A stretch of 11,712 nucleotides of DNA from Candidatus Limivicinus faecipullorum (GTDB taxonomy: Bacteria; Bacillota; Clostridia; Oscillospirales; Oscillospiraceae). Under the pieces are notes generated by a model, which saw only the letters and a list, made by a program, of their open reading frames with translations, was not told the origin of the DNA and ran no database searches. Below, one piece after another: positions 1-5,674 of this stretch. The stretch is taken from positions 1 through 11,712 of the forward strand of contig DVHY01000202.1 of NCBI GenBank assembly GCA_018711755.1, given 5' to 3'. Within the stretch, counting starts at the first letter, position 1, and each line of letters starts with the position of its first letter. Position numbers and translations under genes: made by a program.

Positions 1-61
1 TTCTATTTTCCTACATCTGGGGGCTTTTTGTCTATTGTCCGTTTTTACTGGTCCTGTTCAC

Positions 62-88
62 TGCCGGTCCCAAAGGACCGGCATTTTT
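62..88 (+). terminator. Rho-independent terminator
   Basis: A perfect 9-bp stem (62-70 with 75-83, CAAA loop) is followed directly by five Ts on the plus strand, so it would end a plus-strand transcript entering from left of the window. It also begins four bases after the stop codon of the minus-strand S-component gene. On that strand it lacks a following U-tract, so it could at most protect the 3' end of that operon's mRNA. Positions 1-61 hold no recognisable gene. Confidence 0.75.
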
Positions 89-608
89 ATTTTCTCAAGT
101 TGAGGCTCAGTTTATCCATCACCCTGTAAAGGGGCTTGAAGAGCAGCAGGGTGAGCACGAAGTTCCCGGCGCAATGAATAAGGTCGAAAGGCAGGCCGCT
201 TATCCAGTAGCTGAGGGCCAGCTCCCAGCCGCCGATAAACAGAAAGGGCAGGGAACAGAAGGCCCCGAAGAAAAGGCCGTGGAGGGCGGCCAGCACCGCC
301 CAGAGAAAGGCGGAGCGGCAGCGGCGCAGCAGCACCGCCGGGATGGCCAGCAAGGGCCAAAGATACCAGTAGCACAGCCACCACAGTCCGAAGCCCCACA
401 CCAGGGCCTCCAGCAGGATGAACACAGCCACCGAAAAAAGGCATTTCCAGCCGAAGAACACCGCAGTGAGGATGATGAGCAGAGCGGTGAGATGCACGTT
501 GGGGAGGGAGGCCATGGCCACCTGGAGGGCAAACATCAAAGCCCCCATCAGCGACAGCAGGCACAGCTCCCGTAGGCGCAGCTCAGTAGGTGTCGATGGC
601 CGCCTCAT
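87..608 (-). CDS. ECF-type transporter S component family membrane protein
   Basis: A 173-aa, very hydrophobic protein with about five or six membrane segments. It resembles substrate-binding S components of energy-coupling factor transporters, which capture a vitamin or other micronutrient and dock on the shared EcfA-EcfA'-EcfT module. The stretch around residues 36-42 (PNVHLTA), followed by a Trp/Tyr-rich segment near 70-83, resembles S-component-like proteins of Clostridia as I know them. The start has GGGGAG at good spacing and overlaps the end of the upstream DUF4430 gene by 26 bp, which implies translational coupling. It is the last gene of the five-gene operon. No EcfA or EcfT is present, so it would use an energising module encoded elsewhere. 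The substrate is unknown. The DUF4430 partner hints at a corrinoid-like ligand, but this is inference only. Confidence 0.72.
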   Translation of the reverse strand: MRRPSTPTELRLRELCLLSLMGALMFALQVAMASLPNVHLTALLIILTAVFFGWKCLFSVAVFILLEALVWGFGLWWLCYWYLWPLLAIPAVLLRRCRSAFLWAVLAALHGLFFGAFCSLPFLFIGGWELALSYWISGLPFDLIHCAGNFVLTLLLFKPLYRVMDKLSLNLRK

Positions 609-975
609 AGTGCTCCCCGTCGGATATCATGGTGTCGTCCACGCCGGTGTTGAGCATTACGCCGTCTTTGGTGAAGCACCACCACTGGCTGAGAGAGTCA
701 TCGGCGGTCTCGCCGTCGATGGCGGTGACATAGAGGCCGTAGCTGCTCTCCTCACCGGAGATGAGGCCCTCCTGCTCCAGAGCGCCCCGGAGGTTCTCGG
801 AATCGGTGCTGATGTCAAACTCCTTGACGCTGCCGTCGCTGTGAGTTACCTGGAAGACTATGTCCTTGCTGCCGCCGTCACCTGCGGGGCGGGTGAATAC
901 GAACAGCAGCAGGGCGGCTATCACCAGCAGGGCCAGAACGGCCCCGGCTATTATCTTTGTCTTTTTGGAATCCAT
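583..975 (-). CDS. Membrane-anchored DUF4430 (transcobalamin-like) domain protein
   Basis: A 130-aa protein with a basic N-terminus (KKTK, residues 4-7) and one hydrophobic helix at about 8-28, then a single extracytoplasmic domain at about 38-130. That domain fits DUF4430, which is related to the C-terminal beta domain of transcobalamin and intrinsic factor. Visible hallmarks are the SQWWCF segment (96-101) and the closing repeat-like part with DGVMLNTG (104-111) and SDGEHYEAA (118-126). No Cys follows the hydrophobic helix, so it is an N-terminally anchored protein rather than a lipoprotein. The start has AAGGAG seven bases upstream and lies 16 bp after the Lgt-like gene. DUF4430 proteins often neighbour ECF S components, and this one overlaps its S component. 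A role in presenting a ligand to the transporter is plausible; the ligand is unproven. Confidence 0.78.
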   Translation of the reverse strand: MDSKKTKIIAGAVLALLVIAALLLFVFTRPAGDGGSKDIVFQVTHSDGSVKEFDISTDSENLRGALEQEGLISGEESSYGLYVTAIDGETADDSLSQWWCFTKDGVMLNTGVDDTMISDGEHYEAAIDTY

Positions 976-991
976 TTATCTTCTCCTTGAT

Positions 992-1996
992 TTATTTTGC
1001 CGCCGCCTTATTGTCGCAGCAGCGCAGGTACATCTGCTTTACCAGCAGGGTCATAAGATATACGCAGAGGCTCATCACCGCGTAACAGGCGGGATACCAG
1101 TTGCCGTAGCGCTGGACCATATACTCGGACATGCCCGCCGCGGCCACGGCCAGGAAAAAGCCGAACCAAAGGGCAAAGTTCACCATGCTCCGCCCCCGGG
1201 CCCGCACCCCGTGGATGCTGTAATAGATGAGCACGCCCAGGATGCACAGGGCGCCCAGCACCTGCACCAGGCTTACAAAGTTGTTGAAGGGCATGAAGCT
1301 GGCGTCATAGCGGGTGCTGTCCATCACCAGTTCCACGGCGCTGTACCACAAAAGGAACATCCTGACCACGTTCCCGTCACGGCTGCCGGAGAGCATGGGC
1401 ACGCTGCGCCGTCTGCCGTAAAAGCGGATGAGCGCCAGGGTCATCAGCAGCATGATGATGAACTGGACAAAGAAAGTGGCGAAGCGGTAATCCACGCCCC
1501 CGGAGGAGTTGGTCACCGCCGAGGCAAAGGGCAGATGCTGAAGCAGGGGGGAACTGAAAGTTATCTTGCTGCGGCAGGAGCTGTTGAATAGGGCGCTGAG
1601 GCGGATGAAGGCCACGGCCAGGGCCATGCCGGGGGCCGCCGCGTCCAGCAGAGCGCCGGTGCTGGGGGCAAACTTCAGCTTGCGCACCAGGAAGGCGGCC
1701 AGCCATACGCCCAGCAGGGCGCCGGGCAGACAGTAGCTGCCGGTGGAATAGTCGGTTAGGGCGTCAAACAAGCTGGTGTACTGCTCCACATGGCAGTACC
1801 AGTGGATGAAGCGGCAAAGCGGCACGGAAAACAGCAGCGCCAGGGGCAGCAGCAAAAGCATGGCCGCAGCCCGGCCGCCGCTTCCCCGGTACAAAGCCAG
1901 GCTCAGGCACAGAGCCGCTGCCAGCCCCAGGGCTATGATGAGGGAGCTCCAATAGATGACTATGGGGCCGCTGTAGATGGCTATGGATGAAGTCAT
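992..1996 (-). CDS. Divergent Lgt-fold (prolipoprotein diacylglyceryl transferase-like) membrane protein
   Basis: A 334-aa polytopic membrane protein. Its layout recalls Lgt, the enzyme that moves a diacylglyceryl group from phosphatidylglycerol to prolipoprotein Cys: an N-terminal IVIYW segment (12-16), a GSYCLPGALLG stretch (86-96) where Lgt has HGGLIG, a D-AAPG-...-FIRLSALFN stretch (118-138) where Lgt has AGRLGNFIN, and a VELVMDSTR segment (221-229) followed by VSLVQ where Lgt has RxxxExxR and a later Gln. By eye the HGG histidine, the GxGN asparagine and one essential Arg are not conserved, while R132 and R229 are. It may be a non-enzymatic relative or have another lipid-related activity. 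The ATG overlaps the upstream stop by four bases (ATGA) behind AGGAGGTG. Normal lipoprotein Lgt should be encoded elsewhere. Family placement is moderately sure; function is not known. Confidence 0.6.
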   Translation of the reverse strand: MTSSIAIYSGPIVIYWSSLIIALGLAAALCLSLALYRGSGGRAAAMLLLLPLALLFSVPLCRFIHWYCHVEQYTSLFDALTDYSTGSYCLPGALLGVWLAAFLVRKLKFAPSTGALLDAAAPGMALAVAFIRLSALFNSSCRSKITFSSPLLQHLPFASAVTNSSGGVDYRFATFFVQFIIMLLMTLALIRFYGRRRSVPMLSGSRDGNVVRMFLLWYSAVELVMDSTRYDASFMPFNNFVSLVQVLGALCILGVLIYYSIHGVRARGRSMVNFALWFGFFLAVAAAGMSEYMVQRYGNWYPACYAVMSLCVYLMTLLVKQMYLRCCDNKAAAK

Positions 1997-3429
1997 GGGC
2001 TCACCTCCTGGCTGCCGCTGGGAAGCGCGGTGGCAAAATAGATGATGTCACTGACCAGGCGCTCATTGTTGTAGTCCACATAGTTCACCGGGCCGCCCAT
2101 CATCACTATCTCGGAGGTCTGGCCCCCGTCCAGAGTGTAGGCCTTGTCCACGCCCTTGCTGTGGATGTAGCTGCCCAGCTCGTTGATGGTGGCTCTGGGC
2201 CGGGCGTCCATGGTGTGGTTGATGGTCATGAGCAGGTAGTGCAGCTCACCCTTCTGAGCTATGCAGGAGCGGGAATACTGGGTGTTTATCTCCCCTATGG
2301 GGTAGCTGTCGCAATGGATGAGCTCGCCGTTATCCACCAGCACCGGGCCGAAGGACACGGAGAAGAGGATGTCGTTATCCTGGATGAACTGCTCTGCGGC
2401 GGCGGAATCGCTGAACTGGCCGGCCTTGCTGAATATCATGTCCCCGTTGGTATCAAAGAAGCAGGTGTCCACCGAATCCAGGTCGCTGCGGTAGAGCTGG
2501 CGCTGATACACGGTTATGCCGATGGTACGGTAGGTATAGAAATCGCCGTTGATGGCTATGACGGCGTTGGCGGCATTGGCCATTTCCGAGGCGTAGAGGC
2601 GCACGGAAGAGCCATAGGTGTCGTCGGCGATCTTCCGGCGGATCTGAGAGCCGTGGGCCAGCTTCACCTCCGCCATGGTGCAGCAGCGCCCGTCGATATA
2701 CTCCTTCCACTGGATGACCAGGATGGTCTCGTCATAGTAGTAGCGCATGGGCTCTCCCGGGACGAAGTCCGCATCCGGGCTCCATATCATGTCCTGGCCG
2801 GCCAGAAGCTCCCAGGCGTCGTCTATGAGCTTCTGGATGACCGCCGGGTCGTCGGTGGTGCCGAAGCCGTCGGGATCGGGCACCGGGGCTACGGTGGCGG
2901 TCTCGTCGATGGTGTATATCTTGCGGATATAGGTGAGGTCGCCCAGGGCGTCGCTGGCGGCGTTGTTCATATAGGAATCCAGATTGTTGAGAACGTTCAG
3001 CCTGCCGCCGCCGGAGACGGTGGTGGCGGTACCGGCATCTGGGTGGACGTTGAGGCCAACCCAGATGATGGCCATGACCGACACCGCAAGAAAGACAAGG
3101 CCGGCAAGGCTCATCAGTATCTCAGTGAGGATATTCTTTTTGGGCTTCGGGGGCTGCTTGGGCTCCTCGGCCGGAGCTTCAGGCTCGGCCTCCTCAAAGT
3201 CCCGGGAAAAGTCCTCCCGGTACTCCTCATAGCCGTGGTCCTGCTCATATTCCGGGTACTCGCTCTCAGGCAGGGAATAGTCCGAAAGCTCCTGCTCCTG
3301 TTCCGCGGCTCCGCCAACTGCCTCCGGCTCCGGGGACGGGGCGGAGTTTTCCTCTTCTGCGGCCTGGTTTTCATCCCGATGGGAGGAGAATTCTTTCAAC
3401 AGCTCCTCCAGATTATAGCTGTCTGCCAT
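1993..3429 (-). CDS. Membrane-anchored phosphodiester glycosidase (NAGPA/DUF2233) family protein
   Basis: A 478-aa protein in three parts: a cytoplasmic, very acidic, low-complexity N-terminus (1-95, rich in Glu/Pro, opening with YNLEELLKEF), one transmembrane helix (about 103-126), and an external domain. Residues about 230-468 fit the phosphodiester glycosidase family, named after the human mannose-6-phosphate uncovering enzyme. Hallmarks are AINGDFY (292-298) and LDGGQTSEI...GGPVNY (433-450), matching the family's NGxF and LDGGxS motifs. Bacterial members are surface proteins thought to act on sugar phosphodiesters of wall polymers; the substrate here is unknown. GGGAGG precedes the ATG. 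It starts 16 bp after the NTF2-like gene and its stop overlaps the Lgt-like start, so it is in the same operon. The long disordered cytoplasmic tail is unusual for a surface hydrolase and suggests an inside partner or sorting role. Confidence 0.78.
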   Translation of the reverse strand: MADSYNLEELLKEFSSHRDENQAAEEENSAPSPEPEAVGGAAEQEQELSDYSLPESEYPEYEQDHGYEEYREDFSRDFEEAEPEAPAEEPKQPPKPKKNILTEILMSLAGLVFLAVSVMAIIWVGLNVHPDAGTATTVSGGGRLNVLNNLDSYMNNAASDALGDLTYIRKIYTIDETATVAPVPDPDGFGTTDDPAVIQKLIDDAWELLAGQDMIWSPDADFVPGEPMRYYYDETILVIQWKEYIDGRCCTMAEVKLAHGSQIRRKIADDTYGSSVRLYASEMANAANAVIAINGDFYTYRTIGITVYQRQLYRSDLDSVDTCFFDTNGDMIFSKAGQFSDSAAAEQFIQDNDILFSVSFGPVLVDNGELIHCDSYPIGEINTQYSRSCIAQKGELHYLLMTINHTMDARPRATINELGSYIHSKGVDKAYTLDGGQTSEIVMMGGPVNYVDYNNERLVSDIIYFATALPSGSQEVSP

Positions 3430-3445
3430 GTACGGACACCTCCCT

Positions 3446-4156
3446 TCATGCTGCCGTGCCGCCGCTTAAAGCGGTGAGCAATTCCGGGGCGGTGAGCACC
3501 AGCCACTTGCCGCCGGTATATTTCAGGGGGACGTCGAATTCCACGGTGGTATAACAGCTGCGGGCGTCTTTCAGGGCCTGCTCCAGGGCCTGGATATATG
3601 CCTCCTGGGTGACCTCGGGCAGGTAGTTGTCCTCCGCGTCATACACCTGGTCGTGCTCCCGGGTCTGGACCAGGATCTTCAGCTTCTTTGCGGTGAGCTC
3701 GCCCAGCTGGGAGGTGACGGCGGAAATATCCAGATAGCGCATGGAGACCCGCTGGCTGGCCTGGATCAGGTTTACCTGGCAGTCTCCCACCAGCTCGTAA
3801 TGATAGCTCTCTTTCAGCGCCTGATTTATCAGCTGGCCGGCCTCGCTCTCCGGCTGAGTGTCCAGCCCCAGGTCGGAATAGTCGTCCATGAGGGAATAGG
3901 CGGTCTCATAGTCCCCGGTGACAAGGGCGTCAAAAAATTCCGTGACGCTGCTGCGGGGGTCCCCGGAGGGCTTGGCGTAGATGGTGCCCACGCTGCTGCC
4001 CACTATGGCCATGAGCATGGTGCCGCCGCTGAAAAGTATGGCCAGCAGGCCCCAGAACATTTTTATCTTATTATGTCTGCGGTAGAGCATGAGAGCTATA
4101 GCCGCCAGCAGCATCAGCACGGCAACGCCGCCGCTGAGTATGGGGGTAAGGTCCAT
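3446..4156 (-). CDS. Two-helix membrane protein with NTF2/DUF4878-like external domain
   Basis: A 236-aa protein of unknown function and the first gene of the minus-strand operon. Two hydrophobic helices (about 5-26 and 33-58) are joined by a short basic loop (YRRHNKIK, 25-32). An external domain from about 67 follows; its opening, VTEFFDALVTGDYETAYSLM (71-90), is typical of NTF2-like/DUF4878 folds, which bind ligands or act as scaffolds. The ATG at 4154-4156 was chosen because GGAG (plus-strand 4163-4166) lies six bases upstream. In-frame ATGs four and two codons earlier (4166-4168 and 4160-4162) have no Shine-Dalgarno sequence. The promoter lies about 45 bases upstream. Linkage to the glycosidase gene suggests a shared envelope task. 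The domain call rests on pattern only. Confidence 0.7.
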   Translation of the reverse strand: MDLTPILSGGVAVLMLLAAIALMLYRRHNKIKMFWGLLAILFSGGTMLMAIVGSSVGTIYAKPSGDPRSSVTEFFDALVTGDYETAYSLMDDYSDLGLDTQPESEAGQLINQALKESYHYELVGDCQVNLIQASQRVSMRYLDISAVTSQLGELTAKKLKILVQTREHDQVYDAEDNYLPEVTQEAYIQALEQALKDARSCYTTVEFDVPLKYTGGKWLVLTAPELLTALSGGTAA

Positions 4157-4199
4157 AAGCATCTCCATATCTGCGTGGTAATTTCGTCGTATCTAAGTC

Positions 4200-4227
4200 A
4201 TTATACCATTTTTATCCTCAAATTCAA
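4200..4227 (-). promoter_or_regulatory. SigA-type promoter of the five-gene minus-strand operon
   Basis: Read on the minus strand: TTGAAT (-35, 4222-4227), a 16-bp spacer, and a perfect TATAAT (-10, 4200-4205) preceded by TGG, giving an extended TGnTATAAT element. Transcription should begin near 4193, leaving a leader of roughly 37 bases. That is too short for a cobalamin or similar riboswitch. Confidence 0.78.
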
Positions 4228-4245
4228 GAGCGAGCTGCATAAGGG

Positions 4246-4276
4246 GTGAAGAAACTGGGCAATATCTGCATATACT
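4246..4276 (+). promoter_or_regulatory. Possible weak promoter for the phosphatidyltransferase gene
   Basis: TATACT at 4271-4276 is a fair -10 box. The best -35 upstream is GTGAAG at 4246-4251 with a long 19-bp spacer. A plus-strand promoter must exist in this 189-bp divergent region, but this particular choice is uncertain. Confidence 0.25.
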
Positions 4277-4345
4277 GGTGCGAGGCCCGATAAAAGCCGG
4301 GAGACAAGTATCAGCCCTGGAGAGCCGGGAGGAGTGGAGAGAAAC

Positions 4346-4921
4346 ATGAGTATTCCCAATATTATAAGCATAGGCCGGATATTCATGGCGCCGCTGTTTG
4401 TATACTTCTACAGCAAGGGCAACCTGACGGGAGCCATGGGAGCACTGCTGCTGTCGGCGGCCTCGGATGTGCTGGATGGGGCCATAGCCCGCCGCTGCAA
4501 CATGGAGACGGAACTGGGCCGGGCTCTCGACCCCATAGCCGACAAGCTCATCCAGGCGGCAATGATGCTCTGCGCCCTGAGCCGCACCCCCAGCGTCTGG
4601 CTGCTGCTGGGCCTGCACCTGCTGAGAGAGCTGAGCCTAGGGTCTATGGGCCTGTATGTGCTGCGTATCACCGGCCATGTATACGGGGCAAAATGGTACG
4701 GCAAGCTCTGCACCATGTGCATATATGTGGTGATGATCTGCGCCCTGGCCCTGCCCCAGGTGCCCGTACACTGGATAGACGCAGGAGTGATGCTCTGCGG
4801 GATACTGGTGGCCTTCTGCCTCTGCGCCTACATGATAAATTTCCAGAGGATACTGCTGCGCCACAGCCGGAACCGGGCCGGAGGCTGGACCGGCCCCTCC
4901 TCAGGAGACGGGCTGCAATAA
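4346..4921 (+). CDS. pgsA: CDP-alcohol phosphatidyltransferase (PgsA-like)
   Basis: A 191-aa integral membrane enzyme with the complete CDP-alcohol phosphotransferase signature, D-x2-DG-x2-AR-x8-G-x3-D-x3-D: D41, D44, G45, A48, R49, G58, D62 and D66. These residues bind the metal and CDP-diacylglycerol. The family swaps CMP for an alcohol to form phospholipids. With this length and the N-terminal IPNIISIGRI, phosphatidylglycerophosphate synthase is the likeliest activity; a CDP-AP-type cardiolipin synthase is an alternative. The ATG was chosen because GGAG (4336-4339) lies six bases upstream. An in-frame GTG at 4334 would sit inside the ribosome binding region. It is transcribed alone, divergent from the envelope operon and convergent with the small gene at 4985. 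The start of the 5' region contains a short repeat near the ribosome binding site. Confidence 0.85.
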   Translation: MSIPNIISIGRIFMAPLFVYFYSKGNLTGAMGALLLSAASDVLDGAIARRCNMETELGRALDPIADKLIQAAMMLCALSRTPSVWLLLGLHLLRELSLGSMGLYVLRITGHVYGAKWYGKLCTMCIYVVMICALALPQVPVHWIDAGVMLCGILVAFCLCAYMINFQRILLRHSRNRAGGWTGPSSGDGLQ

Positions 4922-4955
4922 AAGTACGGCCCCAGCCGGGCCTTGACTATGCCGA

Positions 4956-4990
4956 GGGGCGGCCGCTGCTGCGGCCGCCCCGAGTCATTT
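4956..4990 (+). terminator. GC-rich hairpin between convergent genes
   Basis: A perfect 11-bp stem of G/C pairs (4956-4966 with 4971-4981, TGCT loop) lies between the phosphatidyltransferase stop and the stop of the convergent small gene. On the plus strand a modest T-rich stretch begins at 4985 after four bases, so it is a plausible though not ideal terminator for the plus strand. A weaker 5-bp stem (4928-4932 with 4938-4942) lies just before it. Each arm contains GCGGCCGC. Confidence 0.5.
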
Positions 4991-5215
4991 TATATATTCT
5001 CTGAGTTCCTCTGCCATCAGCTGCTCCTCCCGCCCGGGCCGCTCCAGCCCGGCCAGCAGCTCCATGGCCTCCCCGGCCCGTCGCCGGGCCAGAGACAGCA
5101 TATCCCCGCCCAGCTGGAAAGCCACTCTGGCCTGGGCATATAGGGAGAAAATCCTCATCCTCAGCTCCCTGTCGTTTTTCATTGACCCGCTACGCCTCTC
5201 TGTCTCATGGTACAT
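4985..5215 (-). CDS. Small alpha-helical protein of unknown function, divergent from xre
   Basis: Encodes 76 aa from the ATG at 5213-5215, or 65 aa from the ATG at 5180-5182 (MKNDREL). Neither start has a strong Shine-Dalgarno: the inner one has GAGAGG about 12 bases upstream, and the outer one lies only about 11 bases after the predicted transcription start. The product is predicted to be helical and highly charged, with many Arg/Glu, no Cys, no signal peptide and no membrane helix. I recognise no family. That it is a real gene is supported by a near-consensus promoter (5233-5261) aimed straight at it, in a divergent arrangement with a repressor gene. The likely job is as the controlled target or partner of the Xre protein. 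An antitoxin-like or anti-repressor role is possible but has no direct support. Confidence 0.6.
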   Translation of the reverse strand: MYHETERRSGSMKNDRELRMRIFSLYAQARVAFQLGGDMLSLARRRAGEAMELLAGLERPGREEQLMAEELREYIK

Positions 5216-5232
5216 ACCCTGGGTTTTTACAG

Positions 5233-5261
5233 ATTATAAACCATGGGTGAATTAAAGTCAA
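5233..5261 (-). promoter_or_regulatory. Strong SigA-type promoter of the small gene, with operator sites
   Basis: On the minus strand: TTGACT (-35, 5256-5261), a 17-bp spacer, and TATAAT (-10, 5233-5238). A CCATGG palindrome abuts the -35 box (5262-5267, the centre of the perfect 10-bp palindrome AACCATGGTT at 5260-5269). A second CCATGG (5241-5246) lies inside the spacer two bases from the -10 box. A repressor bound at either site would block RNA polymerase. Confidence 0.8.
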
Positions 5262-5342
5262 CCATGGTTTATTATAAATTTCGCCCATGGTTGCTATCAT
5301 TTAATCCATAGATTAAAATTTGAAAGAGAGGAAAAGCCATGG
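5241..5342. promoter_or_regulatory. Array of CCATGG operator-like palindromes
   Basis: CCATGG occurs at 5241-5246, 5262-5267, 5285-5290 and 5337-5342, and a one-mismatch copy CCATAG at 5306-5311. Centre spacings of the first four in order (including CCATAG) are 21, 23 and 21 bp, near two helical turns. The last copy spans the xre start codon. A related ACCCTGGGT palindrome lies at 5216-5224. These are the probable binding sites of the adjacent Xre-family protein, judged from position and symmetry. Confidence 0.65.
5291..5319 (+). promoter_or_regulatory. SigA-type promoter of xre, mirror image of the divergent promoter
   Basis: TTGCTA (-35, 5291-5296), a 17-bp spacer, and TAAAAT (-10, 5314-5319). 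CCATGG (5285-5290) abuts the -35 box, and CCATAG (5306-5311) lies in the spacer two bases before the -10 box. This is the same layout as the opposing promoter, with weaker boxes and one weaker operator, which suggests autoregulation. The leader to the ATG at 5339 would be only about 13 bases. Confidence 0.7.
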
Positions 5343-5674
5343 GCAACGAGGAGATACTGAGGAAGATAGGCGAACGGATAATGACCCGGCGGCGGCAGCT
5401 GCGCATGACCCAGGAGGAGCTGGCGGACAGAATGGATGTGTCCACCCAGATGATATCCTATGCCGAGCAGGGCAGAAAGGCCATAAGGCCGGAAAACCTC
5501 ATAAAGCTCTGCGCCGCTCTGGACATCAGCGCCGACTATATACTCACCGGCAGCACCGGGGAGATGGAGTGCGCCAGGATAGCCGCAAAGCTCAGCCGCC
5601 TGGGCCCGGAGCAGCTTCAGAAGCTGGAGACGGTGATAGACTGCTGCCTGGATTTGGCGGGGGCCTCAGATTAA
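5339..5674 (+). CDS. Xre-family (HTH_3) transcriptional regulator
   Basis: A 111-aa DNA-binding protein with a cro/CI-type helix-turn-helix at about 8-64. The helix-turn-helix core is TQEELADRMDVSTQMISYAE (24-43), and IRPENLIKLCAALDISADYI (49-68) is the usual closing part of the domain. A short helical C-terminal tail (75-107) may mediate dimer formation; no sensor domain is visible. AGAGG (5327-5331) is the ribosome binding site. The gene is divergent from the small-protein gene, and both promoters carry CCATGG palindromes in matching positions, so it most likely represses its neighbour and itself. Its last codons overlap the end of the convergent LysM-GH18 gene by nine bases. It resembles regulators of phage, defence or toxin modules, but no such genes lie next to it. 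Confidence 0.9.
   Translation: MGNEEILRKIGERIMTRRRQLRMTQEELADRMDVSTQMISYAEQGRKAIRPENLIKLCAALDISADYILTGSTGEMECARIAAKLSRLGPEQLQKLETVIDCCLDLAGASD

Noticed and set aside
1..130. Plus-strand open frame across the left edge
   Set aside because: It runs straight through the terminator hairpin and into the antisense of the S-component gene, with no start or domain, so it is not a gene tail.
1987..3477. A 496-codon plus-strand open frame opposite the glycosidase gene
   Set aside because: It is exactly antisense to a gene with clear domains, has no ribosome binding site of its own, and its product is low-complexity Val/Gly/Ala/His-rich, as expected from GC-rich antisense frames.
4334..4345. GTG start for the phosphatidyltransferase
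   Set aside because: It lies within the ribosome binding region; the ATG at 4346 has GGAG at ideal spacing and gives the typical family N-terminus.
4157..4345. Cobalamin or c-di-GMP riboswitch ahead of either divergent gene
   Set aside because: The minus leader is too short, and I see none of the conserved riboswitch boxes in the plus leader.
5216..5345. CCATGG repeats as a CRISPR array or an insertion-sequence end
   Set aside because: The repeats are only 6-10 bp palindromes with spacers of about 15 bp placed precisely on promoter elements, and there are no cas or transposase genes nearby.
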